Positions 32,067 to 41,348 of a DNA stretch of 64,000 nt are shown here, piece after piece. Both the position numbers and the translations under genes were made by a program. Under the pieces are notes generated by a model. The model made no database searches. It was not told the DNA's origin and saw only the letters and a program-made list of their open reading frames with translations. The stretch covers positions 257,352 through 321,351 of the forward strand of contig CAWBIM010000009.1 in NCBI GenBank assembly GCA_963788935.1. Reading direction: 5' to 3'. The stretch is from JAOPZW01 sp963788935 (GTDB lineage: Bacteria; Actinomycetota; Thermoleophilia; Solirubrobacterales; Solirubrobacteraceae). How positions within the stretch are numbered: position 1 is the first letter of the stretch; every line of letters begins with the position of its first letter.

Positions 32067-33238
32067 GCGGGGGCGCCGCTCAGACGTCCGCGCGCGCGCC
32101 AGGCCGCCGCCCGCACGAGGGGGAAGGGGTCGTTCCACGCGAGGCCCGAGATCGCATCGCAGCCCGCCACCCAGCGCGCCCAGGGCACGAGGCCGACGCC
32201 GGCGGCGCGCGCCGCCTGCAGATCGTGCGAGCTGCACCAGGTCACGCCCGCGCGCGCGACCCGCGGCGCCGGCGCGGGGCGCCCGAGCAGCCGGTCGTAC
32301 ACGAGCGCCGGGAGGTTCACGCCGGCGAGCGCGCCGGGATGGTGCCAAAGGCTGAACCTCGGGTTGACCTCGAGGAGTTGCGGCGCCCCGTCCGGGGCGC
32401 GCTTGAAGTCGAGCTTCGCCACCCCGCGCAGCTCGAGCTCGCCCGTGATCCTCCGCCCGAGCGCCCGCACCTCGGCGTCGTCGGTGATCGTCACCGCCGT
32501 GCTGAACCCGCACGACTGCGGATAGGTGCGCAGCTTGCGCCCGGTGAACTCGCCGGCGATCCGGCCCTGCTCGTCCACGTAGACGTGGTAGCTCTCGACC
32601 CGGCTCTCCGGGCCGGGCACGGCCTCCTGGACGAGGAGGTCCAGCCGCGCGTCGGCCAGCCGGGCGGCGAGCGCCGCCAGCGCGGGGCGGTCGTCGACGT
32701 TGGCCGCCTTGCCCGAGACCACGCGCGCCCAGGCGCCGCCGTGCCGGCTGACGGGCTTGACGACCAGCGGGAAGCGCAGCCCGTGGTCGTCGTCGAGCGC
32801 GTCGCTCGCGCACCGCACGGTGCGCGGCACGGGCAGCCCGAGCCGCTCGGCCAGCGGGTGGAACCGCGCCTTGTCGACGAGGTCCTCCACGAGGTCCGCG
32901 GCGGGGATCACGAACCGGAACCCGCGAGCGAGCCGGTCCCGCTGGCGGGAGACGAACAGGAGGTCCTCGTCGTCGTCGTAGTAGAGGACGGGCGGCTCCG
33001 GGCGATCCGCGGCGAGGGCGAGCAGCGCGTCGGCCCGCGCCTCGGCCCCGAGGTCCGGCGACACGTCGAGGTGGGCGACGGCGCAACGCGACCAGCGCGC
33101 CGGGTCGTGGCGCTCGGCGATCACGACGACCGGGATCTCGCCCAGCGCGAGGGCGCGCACGAGGTCGATCGTGCCGGGGACCCAGGCCTCGGCCTCGGTC
33201 TCGCTCGAGCGCGGCGGGAGACGTGTACGGGACGCCAT
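32063..33238 (-). CDS. ATP-grasp ligase, copy 1
   Basis: A 391-residue ATP-grasp enzyme (carboxylate-amine or similar ligase). Key segments are DLVEDLVDKARFHPLAERLG, FPLVVKPVSRHGG (ATP-binding Lys), LLVQEAVPGPESRVESYHVY, GEFTGRKLRTYPQ, VAKLDFKRAPDG and LLEVNPRFSLWHHPGALAGV, where the ExN metal pair sits. It is closely related to copy 2 at 41.3 kb, including the tail GVTWCSSHDLQAARAAGVGL. Members of this group join an amino or carboxyl group to a small molecule or cell-wall precursor. It is coupled to the metallophosphoesterase. Confidence 0.85.
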   Translation of the reverse strand: MASRTRLPPRSSETEAEAWVPGTIDLVRALALGEIPVVVIAERHDPARWSRCAVAHLDVSPDLGAEARADALLALAADRPEPPVLYYDDDEDLLFVSRQRDRLARGFRFVIPAADLVEDLVDKARFHPLAERLGLPVPRTVRCASDALDDDHGLRFPLVVKPVSRHGGAWARVVSGKAANVDDRPALAALAARLADARLDLLVQEAVPGPESRVESYHVYVDEQGRIAGEFTGRKLRTYPQSCGFSTAVTITDDAEVRALGRRITGELELRGVAKLDFKRAPDGAPQLLEVNPRFSLWHHPGALAGVNLPALVYDRLLGRPAPAPRVARAGVTWCSSHDLQAARAAGVGLVPWARWVAGCDAISGLAWNDPFPLVRAAAWRARGRLSGAPA

Positions 33239-33277
33239 CCGCCGTCAATGATGCAGCAGTGGCAGCGGAGGACCACC

Positions 33278-34057
33278 CTAGAAGTCGACGCCCCGGAAGC
33301 TGAGGATGCGCTGGGCCGCGGCGCCCTTGAGCGAGCGGGCCTTCGTGAGCGACCAGACGGGCAGCACCCGGCCGCCGAACCCGCGCTTGAAGCGCGCGAT
33401 GCCGGCCGTCTTCGGCGTCCGCTCGTCGACGTCGAGGCCGCCGAAGTCGTAGAGGTCGAAGCCCCGCTCCTTGAACAGGCGGATGTCGTGCCAGTGCAGG
33501 TAGCGGTTCGCCCGGCCGATGAGGTTGCGCGCGCCGCTGTCGTCCGACTCCGCGAGGACGGACCCCGAGTACAGCATGTAGCCGCGGCCGCGCACGGCCA
33601 CGTAGGCGTGGCGGACGAGGGCCTCGCCGTCCGCGTCCGCGGCGGTCGTGATCACGAGCGCGCCGTTCGCGGCGAGGGCGTAGAGGCGCGGCCGGAACAC
33701 CGGGGCCACCGACTGCATCCCCGCGAAGCGGTCGTAGAACTCGGCGAACGCGTCGACGTCGGCGTCCGTCGGGGTCGCGGTCCCGGCGACCTCGACCGGG
33801 TCGCGCTCGGCCGCGCGGCGGATCTTCGACCGCGTGTCCTTCTGCATCTGGCCGAGGAGCGCGTCCTCGTCGTCGCCGAGGTCGAGGACGAGCGTGTGGC
33901 GCTGCCGCCACCCGCGGCCCGACGCGGGCGCCGGCGCCGCCACGATCCGCACGAGGTCGACCCGCCCGACGCCGGGCGCGTCGGCGGCCGCCGGGTCGAA
34001 GTACGCCTCGCCGATCGTCATGCCCCGGCGCCGGAACGCGACCATCGCGTCGCTCAC
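33278..34057 (-). CDS. FemAB/GNAT-like acyltransferase (copy E)
   Basis: A 259-residue protein shorter than the other copies, corresponding mainly to one and a half GNAT domains. HTLVLDLGDDEDALLGQMQK, DTRSKIRRAAERDPVEV, YVAVRGRGYMLYSGSVL, ARNLIGRANRYLHWHDIRLF and FDLYDFGGLDVDERTPKTAG-IARFKRGFGG give the family ending (W/F-D-x-G ... FK-x-FGG). GTG at 34057 overlaps the stop of the O-antigen ligase-like gene. A later ATG at 34045 is possible. It probably modifies the same polymer. Confidence 0.78.
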   Translation of the reverse strand: MSDAMVAFRRRGMTIGEAYFDPAAADAPGVGRVDLVRIVAAPAPASGRGWRQRHTLVLDLGDDEDALLGQMQKDTRSKIRRAAERDPVEVAGTATPTDADVDAFAEFYDRFAGMQSVAPVFRPRLYALAANGALVITTAADADGEALVRHAYVAVRGRGYMLYSGSVLAESDDSGARNLIGRANRYLHWHDIRLFKERGFDLYDFGGLDVDERTPKTAGIARFKRGFGGRVLPVWSLTKARSLKGAAAQRILSFRGVDF

Positions 34058-35382
34058 GGCTCGCTCAGCTCCGCGGGACGGCGCGCGTCGAGGCCTCCCG
34101 CGACGACGAGCGAGGTGATCGCGAGGATCCCCCAGAAGTCGCGGTTGTCGTTGATGTTGCCGGAGACCTGCACGGCCATGAGGTTGAACGAGAACACCGC
34201 AAGAAGGATGTATACGAGGTCGAGCCGCCCCGGCTCCTCCGCCGCGACCCACGCGAGCCGGAACAGCCCCACCAATGCCGCCCCGCTCGCGACCGCGACG
34301 ACGACCAGCGCCGCGAGGCCGAGCTCGGCCCACAGCTCGATGAAGAGGTTGTGCGGCCACTTGGCCGTCGGGTTGACGGTGCTGAACGCCCCGACCCCGG
34401 CGCCGCGGATCGGGTTCGCGTCGACGAGGTCGAGCCCCTGCTTGACGAGGAACGAGCGGTCGTCCTCGCGGAAGGCGGCGAGGGGGTCGCGCGCGGCCTG
34501 GGAGATGCGCTCGCTCGACGTCGCCGGGAGCGACACGAACGGGACGACCGCGACGCACACCGCCGCGACGGCGAGGACCGGCGCCGCCTTGCGCGGGACG
34601 CGCAGGAGCCACGCCGTCAGCGCCACCGCGAGCGCCAGCGCGAAGCTCACGACCGGGCCGCGCGATCCGACGGCGACGGCGACCGCGATGAACGTCGCGG
34701 CCAGCGCCGCGGACGGGATCCGCCAGCGCGGGCGCCCGAGCGCCCCGAGCAGGAGGATCAGGGACGCCACGCACAGCAGGCGCGACGTGCCGATCGTGTT
34801 GTCGCCGGCGAGGCGGCCCGTGTCGGTCGAGGGATGGGCGAGCGCGAGGATCGCGACCGGGACCGCGATGACGACCGTCCACATGAAGAAGCGGCGCAGG
34901 TCGTCCCAGCCCTCGAAGAAGAAGAACGGGGCGCCGATGGCGAGCATGGTCACCGTCAGGAACGTCGTCACCTTCGAGCTGCCGTAGGCCGGCGCCGAGG
35001 TCCAGGCGAGGCTCGCGAGGAGGCTCAGGCTGACGACGACGATGGTGAGCGCGAACCCGTACGGGGGGGCGGTGACCCGGCCGGCGACGAGCCGCACCCC
35101 GCACACGAGCGCGACGAGCATGCCGAGGGCCAGCGTCGCGTCCACCGGCAGCGAGCTGACGACGGCCTCGTTCTTGAACAGGCCGACCTCGAGGTAGAGC
35201 GCGAGCAGGGCGGTCGGCTCGCGCAGGAAGAACGCGACGACGACCACGAGGAACGGGATCGCGATGGCGACCGGCCCGACCGCCACCGCGGCGCCGGCCG
35301 CGACCAGGGGCACGCCGACCAGCAGTCCCGCCCCGGCCCAGCCGGGAGCCGTCACGACCGGTCTCAGGGCCCGTGTGCTCAC
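34054..35382 (-). CDS. O-antigen ligase/polymerase (Wzy/WaaL family)
   Basis: A 442-residue integral membrane protein with about 12 hydrophobic segments. It shows the family pattern VGSRGPVVSFALAL, a large extracytoplasmic loop with ERISQAARDPLAAFREDDRS, then NPIRGAGVGAFSTVNPTAKW and PHNLFIELWAELGL. Such proteins polymerise lipid-linked repeat units or attach them to an acceptor at the outer face of the membrane. It has a GTG start, follows the secreted hypothetical protein by 3 bp and overlaps copy E of the FemAB set. Confidence 0.88.
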   Translation of the reverse strand: MSTRALRPVVTAPGWAGAGLLVGVPLVAAGAAVAVGPVAIAIPFLVVVVAFFLREPTALLALYLEVGLFKNEAVVSSLPVDATLALGMLVALVCGVRLVAGRVTAPPYGFALTIVVVSLSLLASLAWTSAPAYGSSKVTTFLTVTMLAIGAPFFFFEGWDDLRRFFMWTVVIAVPVAILALAHPSTDTGRLAGDNTIGTSRLLCVASLILLLGALGRPRWRIPSAALAATFIAVAVAVGSRGPVVSFALALAVALTAWLLRVPRKAAPVLAVAAVCVAVVPFVSLPATSSERISQAARDPLAAFREDDRSFLVKQGLDLVDANPIRGAGVGAFSTVNPTAKWPHNLFIELWAELGLAALVVVAVASGAALVGLFRLAWVAAEEPGRLDLVYILLAVFSFNLMAVQVSGNINDNRDFWGILAITSLVVAGGLDARRPAELSEP

Positions 35383-35385
35383 GCC

Positions 35386-36594
35386 CTAGCCGACGTCGAG
35401 GGCGAACTGGAGGTCGCTGTCGTGGCGGTCGTGCCCGCCCCACTGGTCCCAGCCGAGCCAGCCGCTGCCGGTGTTGAACTGCGCGTAGCCGCTGTCGAAG
35501 TACGTCGATGTGTCGAAGCCGTAGTCGACGCCCTTGCGGATGGGGAACGCCTCGTACGAGGAGGGCGGTCCGGCCGACGCGGAGAGCGTGACCTCGCTGC
35601 CCGCGGGGAGCGACACCGGCCGGGAGAACGTCGCGTGGACCCAGCCCGCGTCACTCGTGGGCACCGCGCTCGGGGCGAGCGTCGCCGACGCGAGCGCCGC
35701 GCCGTCGGAGCGCCCGAGCCCGATCACGAGCGGGGCGTCGGTGCCGCGCTCGCGCTTGATGCGCAGCCACGCCCCCTTGACCCGCGTGGTCCGCCCCGCC
35801 GGCGTGCGCAGGAGCTGGCGGACCCCCGCGTCGCCGCCGACCGGCTTGGGGTCCCAGACCTCCATGTAGCCCAGCCCGGCCCGCTGCGACGGCCGCGCGC
35901 CCACGATCTCGAGGATCGGCAGGTAGAACTCGTGCGGGCGCGAGCGGCGGGGGAACCAGCCGCTGCCGCGGTCCTTCTCGAGCACCGCCATCCCGCTCGG
36001 AACGGCGGGCCCGCGGCCGATCCGCGAGAAGGAGAACAGGCCGTTGATCGAGACGTAGTTGCGCTGCGGCTGCGAATCGATGTTCTGGAACACGACGTGG
36101 TAGTAGCGGCCGGCGACGATGTGTGCCCGGCGTCCGAACTGGACGAGCGGGAAGACGCCGCTCGTCGCCGGGCGGAACGTCGTGCTCGCGAGCGCGGGGC
36201 CGACCGGCCGGTGCGGCGCGCTGCCGGAATCGGCCCGGAGCGTCAGGCGCATCGTGCCGCCGGTCCCGGAGCTGTAGCCGCTGCGCTGGCTCGTGTTCTG
36301 GATGATGTAGAACCGCGCGGCCACGGCGGAGCCGGTCCACGCCGCGCGGAAGCGAAACGCGAGTGCGGTCTCGTCGCGGCCGCCGATGACGGTGTTGCCG
36401 AGGGCGTCGGCCTGGACCAGGGAGCCGGCCCGGTGCGCGCCGCTCGTCGTGGCCGCGCTGCTCGCCCGCTCGTTGATGCCGGAGCACGTCGCCGTCAGGA
36501 GAACGACCGCCAGGGCGCCGCATCCGGCCAGCATCGGACGCCGAAACCGCTGGATGCGGTCCCGTCCTCCCGTAGCGCTCGGCCGCATATTCAT
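35386..36594 (-). CDS. Exported beta-rich protein of unknown function
   Basis: A 402-residue protein with an N-terminal hydrophobic segment (MLAGCGALAVVLLTATCSGI), either a signal peptide or a poor lipobox (TATC). The rest is predicted beta-rich, with two similar jelly-roll-like halves: ALAFRFRAAWTGSAVAARFY, TMRLTLRADSG, AGRYYHVVFQN and later VKGAWLRIKRERGTDAPLVI, GWVHATFSRPVSLPAGSEVT. It could bind carbohydrate. ATG codons at 36594 and 36588 are both possible. It begins 50 bp after the DegT gene end and precedes the Wzy gene by 3 bp, so a role at the cell surface in the same pathway is likely. Confidence 0.65.
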   Translation of the reverse strand: MNMRPSATGGRDRIQRFRRPMLAGCGALAVVLLTATCSGINERASSAATTSGAHRAGSLVQADALGNTVIGGRDETALAFRFRAAWTGSAVAARFYIIQNTSQRSGYSSGTGGTMRLTLRADSGSAPHRPVGPALASTTFRPATSGVFPLVQFGRRAHIVAGRYYHVVFQNIDSQPQRNYVSINGLFSFSRIGRGPAVPSGMAVLEKDRGSGWFPRRSRPHEFYLPILEIVGARPSQRAGLGYMEVWDPKPVGGDAGVRQLLRTPAGRTTRVKGAWLRIKRERGTDAPLVIGLGRSDGAALASATLAPSAVPTSDAGWVHATFSRPVSLPAGSEVTLSASAGPPSSYEAFPIRKGVDYGFDTSTYFDSGYAQFNTGSGWLGWDQWGGHDRHDSDLQFALDVG

Positions 36595-36643
36595 CAGGCC
36601 GAATGTACCGATCGCGGGTTCACGCCGACGCAGTCCATGCCGG

Positions 36644-37804
36644 TCACAGGACCTGGTCGGCACAGGCCTCGAGCAGCGCGTCGACGGCGTGCTGCTCGCG
36701 GCTGTCCGGTTCCTGGTCCGTCGGAAGGTTCACGATCTCGCCCGCGACCCGCTCGGCCACGGGGTGCGCGCCGCGGCGGTAGCCCCAGGGCGTGAGGTCT
36801 CCGGCGATCGGATACAGGGGCGAGTGGAACCAGTCGCCGATGAGCACCCCGCGGCGTTCGGCCTCGGCCGCGAAGGCGTCGCGCCCGCGAACGCGCAGCG
36901 GGTAGCGCAGGAACCCGTGGCCCGTGTCGACAGGCTCGTGGGCGGCCGTGCCGCCGTGCGCGGCGAGCCAGGCCGAGTACCGCCCGGCCACGGCGCGCCG
37001 CCGGTCGACGAGGCGCGGCAGCGTCGTCAGCCGCCGGGCCGCGAGCGTCGCCTGGATCGGGGCCATCCGCCTGACGAACGACGCCGGCATCTCGGCCCCC
37101 TCGAGCTCCTCGCCGCCCGAGGAGCCCGGGACGACGCCCGCGCGGCTGACGAGGCGGTAGACGGCGCGGCCCGCGCGCAGCACCCGCGGCGTCGCGACGC
37201 GCTCGCGTGCGACCAGCATCGCCGCCAGCAGCGCGCGGTCGACGGCGCCCGGCTCGGCGGCGGCGCGCTCGAGCGCGGCGACCTCCCGTGCCAGTGCCGG
37301 GTCCTTCGTCACCGCGAAGCCGCCGAGGCCCGTGGAGATCGGCTTGCTCCACTGCGTGGAGAAGAACGACGCGTCGGCGGCCGCGCCGTTCGGCCGGCCC
37401 TTGTACGTGCCGCCCAGGCCGTGGGTGCAGTCGTCGATCACGACCGCGCCGTGCGGGCGGGCCGCGGCCGTGAGCGCGTCGAGGTCGGCCGACAGGCCGA
37501 ACGTGTTCTGCGCGAGCACGACGCGCGTCCGCGGGGTCATCGCGGCGGCGACGGCGGCGGGGTCGGCCGTGTACGTCGCCTCGTCGATGTCGACGTAGAC
37601 CGGCGTCGCGCCCGTGTAGAGCACGGCGTTCGGGACGGCCACGCAGGTGAATGCCGGGACGATCACCTCGTCGCCGGGACCGACGCCGAGGGCCCGCAGG
37701 AGCGCGTACATGGCCACCCGACCGCGCCAGAAGAGCGTCACGTGCTCCGCGGGCACGCCGATCATCTCGCCGACGCGGGCCCGCAGCAGGTCGTGCGACG
37801 TCAC
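36644..37804 (-). CDS. DegT/DnrJ-family aminotransferase, second copy
   Basis: A 386-residue PLP-dependent enzyme related to sugar aminotransferases. TLFWRGRVAMYALLRAL is the cofactor-phosphate region, VVIDDCTHGLGGTYKG carries the Asp, and SFFSTQWSKPISTGLGGFAV the aldimine Lys. It differs from copy 1: a longer insert sits at ~190-230, and the C-terminus has IGDWFHSPLYPIAGD. It may use a lipid- or protein-linked substrate, since this subgroup often lies beside glycosyltransferases. GTG start at 37804 overlaps the glycosyltransferase stop. Confidence 0.85.
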   Translation of the reverse strand: MTSHDLLRARVGEMIGVPAEHVTLFWRGRVAMYALLRALGVGPGDEVIVPAFTCVAVPNAVLYTGATPVYVDIDEATYTADPAAVAAAMTPRTRVVLAQNTFGLSADLDALTAAARPHGAVVIDDCTHGLGGTYKGRPNGAAADASFFSTQWSKPISTGLGGFAVTKDPALAREVAALERAAAEPGAVDRALLAAMLVARERVATPRVLRAGRAVYRLVSRAGVVPGSSGGEELEGAEMPASFVRRMAPIQATLAARRLTTLPRLVDRRRAVAGRYSAWLAAHGGTAAHEPVDTGHGFLRYPLRVRGRDAFAAEAERRGVLIGDWFHSPLYPIAGDLTPWGYRRGAHPVAERVAGEIVNLPTDQEPDSREQHAVDALLEACADQVL

Positions 37805-39030
37805 GCGCGGCCCACCAGGACGCCGGAGAGCTCTTCCGCCAGCCGCGCGTAGTCGTGGTGGCGCTCGACGTAGGCGCGCGCGTTCGTGCCCAGGCGCGCG
37901 CGGTCGGACGGCGAGGCGGCGATGAGCGAGCGGATCGCCGCGGCGAGCGCGGCCGGATCCTCGGGCGCGATCGTGCGCCCGCAGTCGGCGTCCCGGACGG
38001 GCTGGTTCGCCGCGTCGGCGGCGAAGAGCACCGGCCGGCCCGCCGCCATGTAGTCGTAGAGCTTGTTCGGCGACACGCCGAAGCGGTAGAGCGGGCTGCG
38101 CCGGTAGCCCACGTAACAGGCGTCGAAACGGCGGAGCGCGGACCCGACCCGGGCCTTCGGGATCGGCCCGGTGAACGTCACGTTCGGGACGCCGGCCGCC
38201 CGCGCGACCAGACCGTCGCGCTCGGGCCCGTGGCCGACGACGACCACCTGCGCCTCGCCGGGATCGAGGAGCTTCGCGGCGTCGATGAGCGTCTCGAGGA
38301 CGTTGGCGTGGCCGAGCGTGCCGACGAAGCCGACCGTGAACACGTCGTCGCGGACGGCGCTCTCCACCTCGGGCGGCGGGCCCCCGTCCGCCTGCGGCGT
38401 GAGGTCGATGCCGTTGGGCAGGTAGGAGAACTTCGCGGGGTCCATCCCGCGCGCGACCATGTGCTCGCGCGCGGCCGGCAGGACCGAGATGACGGCGTCC
38501 GCGACGCGATAGCCGTAGTCCTCGATGCGCTGCATGACCGCGATCAGGGGGTGGCGGTCGGACAGGTCCCCGAGCTCCTGCAGGGTGAGGGGCCAGATGT
38601 CGCGGACCTCGAAGGCCAGGCGCGCGCCGTAGCGGCGCGCCCAGCGGGCGGCGACCGGGACGGGGAAGAGCGACGGCGAGGACACGAGGATCGCGTCCGG
38701 GCGCGGCAGGCGCCCGGTCGGCAGCGCCTCGAGCGCCGCGGCGAAGGCCGCCATGTTCAGGACGCGGCGCACGCTGATGGCGCGGTCGTAGGCCGGGCCG
38801 GCGACCCAGCAGTACGTGATCCCGTCGATGGTCTGGAGCGTGAACGGCCGCGACACCTCCGGGCGGTGCGTGAACAGGTGCGAACGGCTCCCGGAGAGCA
38901 CGACCACGCGGTGCCCGCGCCGCGTCAGCTCGCGGGCGAGGTGGTAGTGGCGGTACTCCATGCCGTGCAGTGGAGAACCGGCGTACTGGTTGACGATCCA
39001 GACCACTGGCATCCCGGCCGGGTGGCCCAT
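37801..39030 (-). CDS. Glycosyltransferase family 4 (WbuB-like)
   Basis: A 409-residue GT-B enzyme. The start VVWIVNQYAGSPLHGMEYRH and YHLARELTRRGHRVVVLSGS is typical of the WbuB/fucosamine-transferase subgroup. AFEVRDIWPLTLQELGDLSD, YLPNGIDLTP, VGFVGTLGHANVLETLIDAA, VTFTGPIPKARV and PNKLYDYMAAGRPVLFAAD complete the fold. It should transfer an N-acetyl sugar to a lipid-linked acceptor. ATG at 39030 has GGGAGG ten bases upstream; ATG at 39012 is a second choice. It leads the minus-strand run to 31272. Confidence 0.9.
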   Translation of the reverse strand: MGHPAGMPVVWIVNQYAGSPLHGMEYRHYHLARELTRRGHRVVVLSGSRSHLFTHRPEVSRPFTLQTIDGITYCWVAGPAYDRAISVRRVLNMAAFAAALEALPTGRLPRPDAILVSSPSLFPVPVAARWARRYGARLAFEVRDIWPLTLQELGDLSDRHPLIAVMQRIEDYGYRVADAVISVLPAAREHMVARGMDPAKFSYLPNGIDLTPQADGGPPPEVESAVRDDVFTVGFVGTLGHANVLETLIDAAKLLDPGEAQVVVVGHGPERDGLVARAAGVPNVTFTGPIPKARVGSALRRFDACYVGYRRSPLYRFGVSPNKLYDYMAAGRPVLFAADAANQPVRDADCGRTIAPEDPAALAAAIRSLIAASPSDRARLGTNARAYVERHHDYARLAEELSGVLVGRA

Positions 39031-39099
39031 TGGCGGCATCCTCCCTCGTGACCCACCCCAGGCGACCCCAAGCCCGAGCGGCGTCGTCATCATACCGGC

Positions 39100-39999
39100 A
39101 TGGACGCGGGCTACCCCGACCGTTTCATGGCGCTCTTCGAACGGCGCGGCGAGCCCGCGACCGTCATCGACGGCGTGATCTACCGCCTCTACTCGAACAT
39201 GGTCGTGCCGTTCGGCCCGATCGCCGCGGACTACTCGCTCTCGGCCCGCGACGCCGCGCAGGCGCTCCGGACGCTCGGCGGGACGGTGCTGCGCACGACG
39301 ACCGGGTTCCGGCCCGGGAGCGATGACGACGACGACTGGTACGCCGTCGTCTGCCGCCGGTTCACGCCGATCGAGGAGGTCGCCTCGTCGAACGCCCGCA
39401 GCAAGCTGCGCCGGGCGATGCGCAACTGCGAGGTCCGGCGCATCTCCTGCGAGGACGTCGCGACCGCCGGCTACGGGGTGTACCGCCGCGCGTTCGACCG
39501 CTACACCGGCGCGGAGACGCCGGTGGCGGAGTCCCTCTTCGCCGCGCACACGCGGGCCGGGGAGGGCTTCGACGACGTGCTCCAGCACTGGGGCGTCTTC
39601 TGCGACGGCACGCTCGCCGGCTACAGCACGACCTACGTGTTCGGCGACACCGAGGCGTCGTACTCGTCGCTCAAGTTCGATCCCGAGCACCTGCGCCGCT
39701 ACACGTCGTACGCCCTCTTCCACGCGATGAACGAGCACTACCTCGGTGGCGGCCGGGTCGGCTACGTCAACGACGGCTTCCGCTCGCTCAAGCACGAGAC
39801 CGAGCTCCAGGCGTTCCTCGAGCGGACGTTCGGCTTCGAGAAGGCCTCGGTCGGCCTCGAGGCGTTCTACCGGCAGCCCTATCGTGCCCTCGTGCGCGCG
39901 ACCTTCCCGCTGCGGGGCGTCATCGGACGGATCGACGAGCGCGTCCGGGCCCTCTACGAGCTCGAGCGCGTCGTCCGGGCGGCGCGGATGCAGGCCTGA
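39100..39999 (+). CDS. GNAT-like acyltransferase (copy F)
   Basis: A 299-residue protein. The C-terminal half has GNAT-type features: VFCDGTLAGYSTTYVFGDTE, YSSLKFDPEHLRRYTSYALF, HAMNEHYLGGGRVGYVNDGF and ETELQAFLERTFGFEKA. The N-terminal half is shorter than in the FemAB copies but keeps NARSKLRRAMRNCEV, equivalent to their RREIRKARKRVEV. It is therefore a distant member of the same set. It is divergent from the WbuB-like glycosyltransferase (69 bp) and 2 bp from the flippase gene, so probably in an operon with it. Confidence 0.7.
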   Translation: MDAGYPDRFMALFERRGEPATVIDGVIYRLYSNMVVPFGPIAADYSLSARDAAQALRTLGGTVLRTTTGFRPGSDDDDDWYAVVCRRFTPIEEVASSNARSKLRRAMRNCEVRRISCEDVATAGYGVYRRAFDRYTGAETPVAESLFAAHTRAGEGFDDVLQHWGVFCDGTLAGYSTTYVFGDTEASYSSLKFDPEHLRRYTSYALFHAMNEHYLGGGRVGYVNDGFRSLKHETELQAFLERTFGFEKASVGLEAFYRQPYRALVRATFPLRGVIGRIDERVRALYELERVVRAARMQA

Positions 40000-40001
40000 C
40001 A

Positions 40002-41348
40002 GTGGCGCGTCGACGCGTCCGGGAGGGCGCGCCCGCCGGCGACGAAGCGCCGACCTTCCAGCCGCCGTCGATCGCGTCGGGCGGGTTCGAGGCCCTGCTG
40101 TTCAAGGCCGGCGAGCTCGTCTCGCAGGTCCTCATGGTCGTCTTGACCGGCCGGCTGCTCGGGCCCTCCGGCCGTGGCCTCTACGCCCTGGCCTCGCTGA
40201 GCGTCGGGATCTGTCAGGTGCCGTTCGGCTCGGTGTGGGTCGCCAACGCGGTCGAGCTCGCGCGCGAGCGCGCGACACCGCGCGACGTGTTCGGCGTCTC
40301 GGTCGTCGTCGCCGCATTCGGCGGCACGGTCACGTGCCTCGTCGCCCTCGCGATATCGCCGCTGTTCGGCGACAAGTGGTGGGTCTTCGCCCTGCCGTCG
40401 CTGATCACCCCCTTCGTGCTCCTGCGGGCGTACCAGGAGGGCATCTGGCAGGCGCTCGGCCACGTCCGCGCCGTGAACGTCCTGCGCCTCGGCCGCGCCT
40501 CGCTGCCGTTCCTGTTCATCCTCCCGCCGCTGCTGGCGGACGCGCCGATCCGCACGACGATCGTCATCTGGGAGCTCGCCTTCGTGGTCCTGGCGATCAC
40601 CGCCTGGTTCCGGCTGCGGGTCTTCATCGGCAGCCCACGGTTTCCGCGCGACCGCACCATCTACCGGCGCGTGACGAAGTACGGGCTGACGATCTCCGGC
40701 TTCCGGATCGTGGAGGTCCTCAACGAGCGCAACGGACTGCTCCTCCTCGCGATCTTCGCCTCGGACGCCACGGTCGGCGTCTACTCGATCGCCGTCGCGG
40801 CCACCGAGGTCCTCCTGCTCGCGACGGAGGCCCTGGCGCTGAGCACGTTCAACCGCATCAGCTTCGGCTCCCGCGAGGCGTCGGCGGCGCTGAGCATCCG
40901 GACCATGCGCCACTGCGTGCTGCTCGCCGCGGCGGCGAGCGTCGTCGTCGTCCCGGCCAGCTACGTCGTCCTCCCATGGGTGCTCGGTCCCGGCTACGGC
41001 GAGGTCCCGGTGCTCCTCCTGCTGCTGACCCCGAACGTGCTGTGCCTCGCCGCCGTCAGGCCGCTCTACTCGTTCTTCCAGGTCCAGGCGGAGAAGCCGG
41101 TGTCGATGTTCCGGGTGGTCGCGGCGGCGCTGGTGGTCAACACGGTGCTGAACGTCACGCTCGTGCCGACCTTGGGAGCCAAGGGAGCCGCGATCGCCGC
41201 CTCGACGAGCGGGATCGTCGCCGTCATCGTGGCGTTCCGTGCGTTCGCGGCCGAGTCGGGCGCGCGCCTCGCCGACCTGCGGCCGCGACGGTCGGATCTG
41301 ACCGCCTACGTCGATCTCGCCGGCTCGCTGCTGCGGCGGGGCGCGTGA
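40002..41348 (+). CDS. Polysaccharide flippase (Wzx-like, MOP superfamily)
   Basis: A 448-residue membrane protein with 12-14 hydrophobic segments. ALLFKAGELVSQVLMVVLTG-RLLGPSGRGLYALA is the normal Wzx opening (segment 1 and the G-R-G loop). The mid-region has YGLTISGFRIVEVLNERNGL and later NVTLVPTLGAKGAAIAASTS. It would flip lipid-linked repeat units across the membrane before polymerisation. GTG start at 40002. Its TGA overlaps the ATG of the ATP-grasp gene. Confidence 0.9.
   Translation: MARRRVREGAPAGDEAPTFQPPSIASGGFEALLFKAGELVSQVLMVVLTGRLLGPSGRGLYALASLSVGICQVPFGSVWVANAVELARERATPRDVFGVSVVVAAFGGTVTCLVALAISPLFGDKWWVFALPSLITPFVLLRAYQEGIWQALGHVRAVNVLRLGRASLPFLFILPPLLADAPIRTTIVIWELAFVVLAITAWFRLRVFIGSPRFPRDRTIYRRVTKYGLTISGFRIVEVLNERNGLLLLAIFASDATVGVYSIAVAATEVLLLATEALALSTFNRISFGSREASAALSIRTMRHCVLLAAAASVVVVPASYVVLPWVLGPGYGEVPVLLLLLTPNVLCLAAVRPLYSFFQVQAEKPVSMFRVVAAALVVNTVLNVTLVPTLGAKGAAIAASTSGIVAVIVAFRAFAAESGARLADLRPRRSDLTAYVDLAGSLLRRGA

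Noticed and set aside
29502..32525. A 1,007-codon plus-strand frame
   Set aside because: Antisense or out-of-frame with four recognised genes; Arg/Pro/Ala-rich shadow frame.
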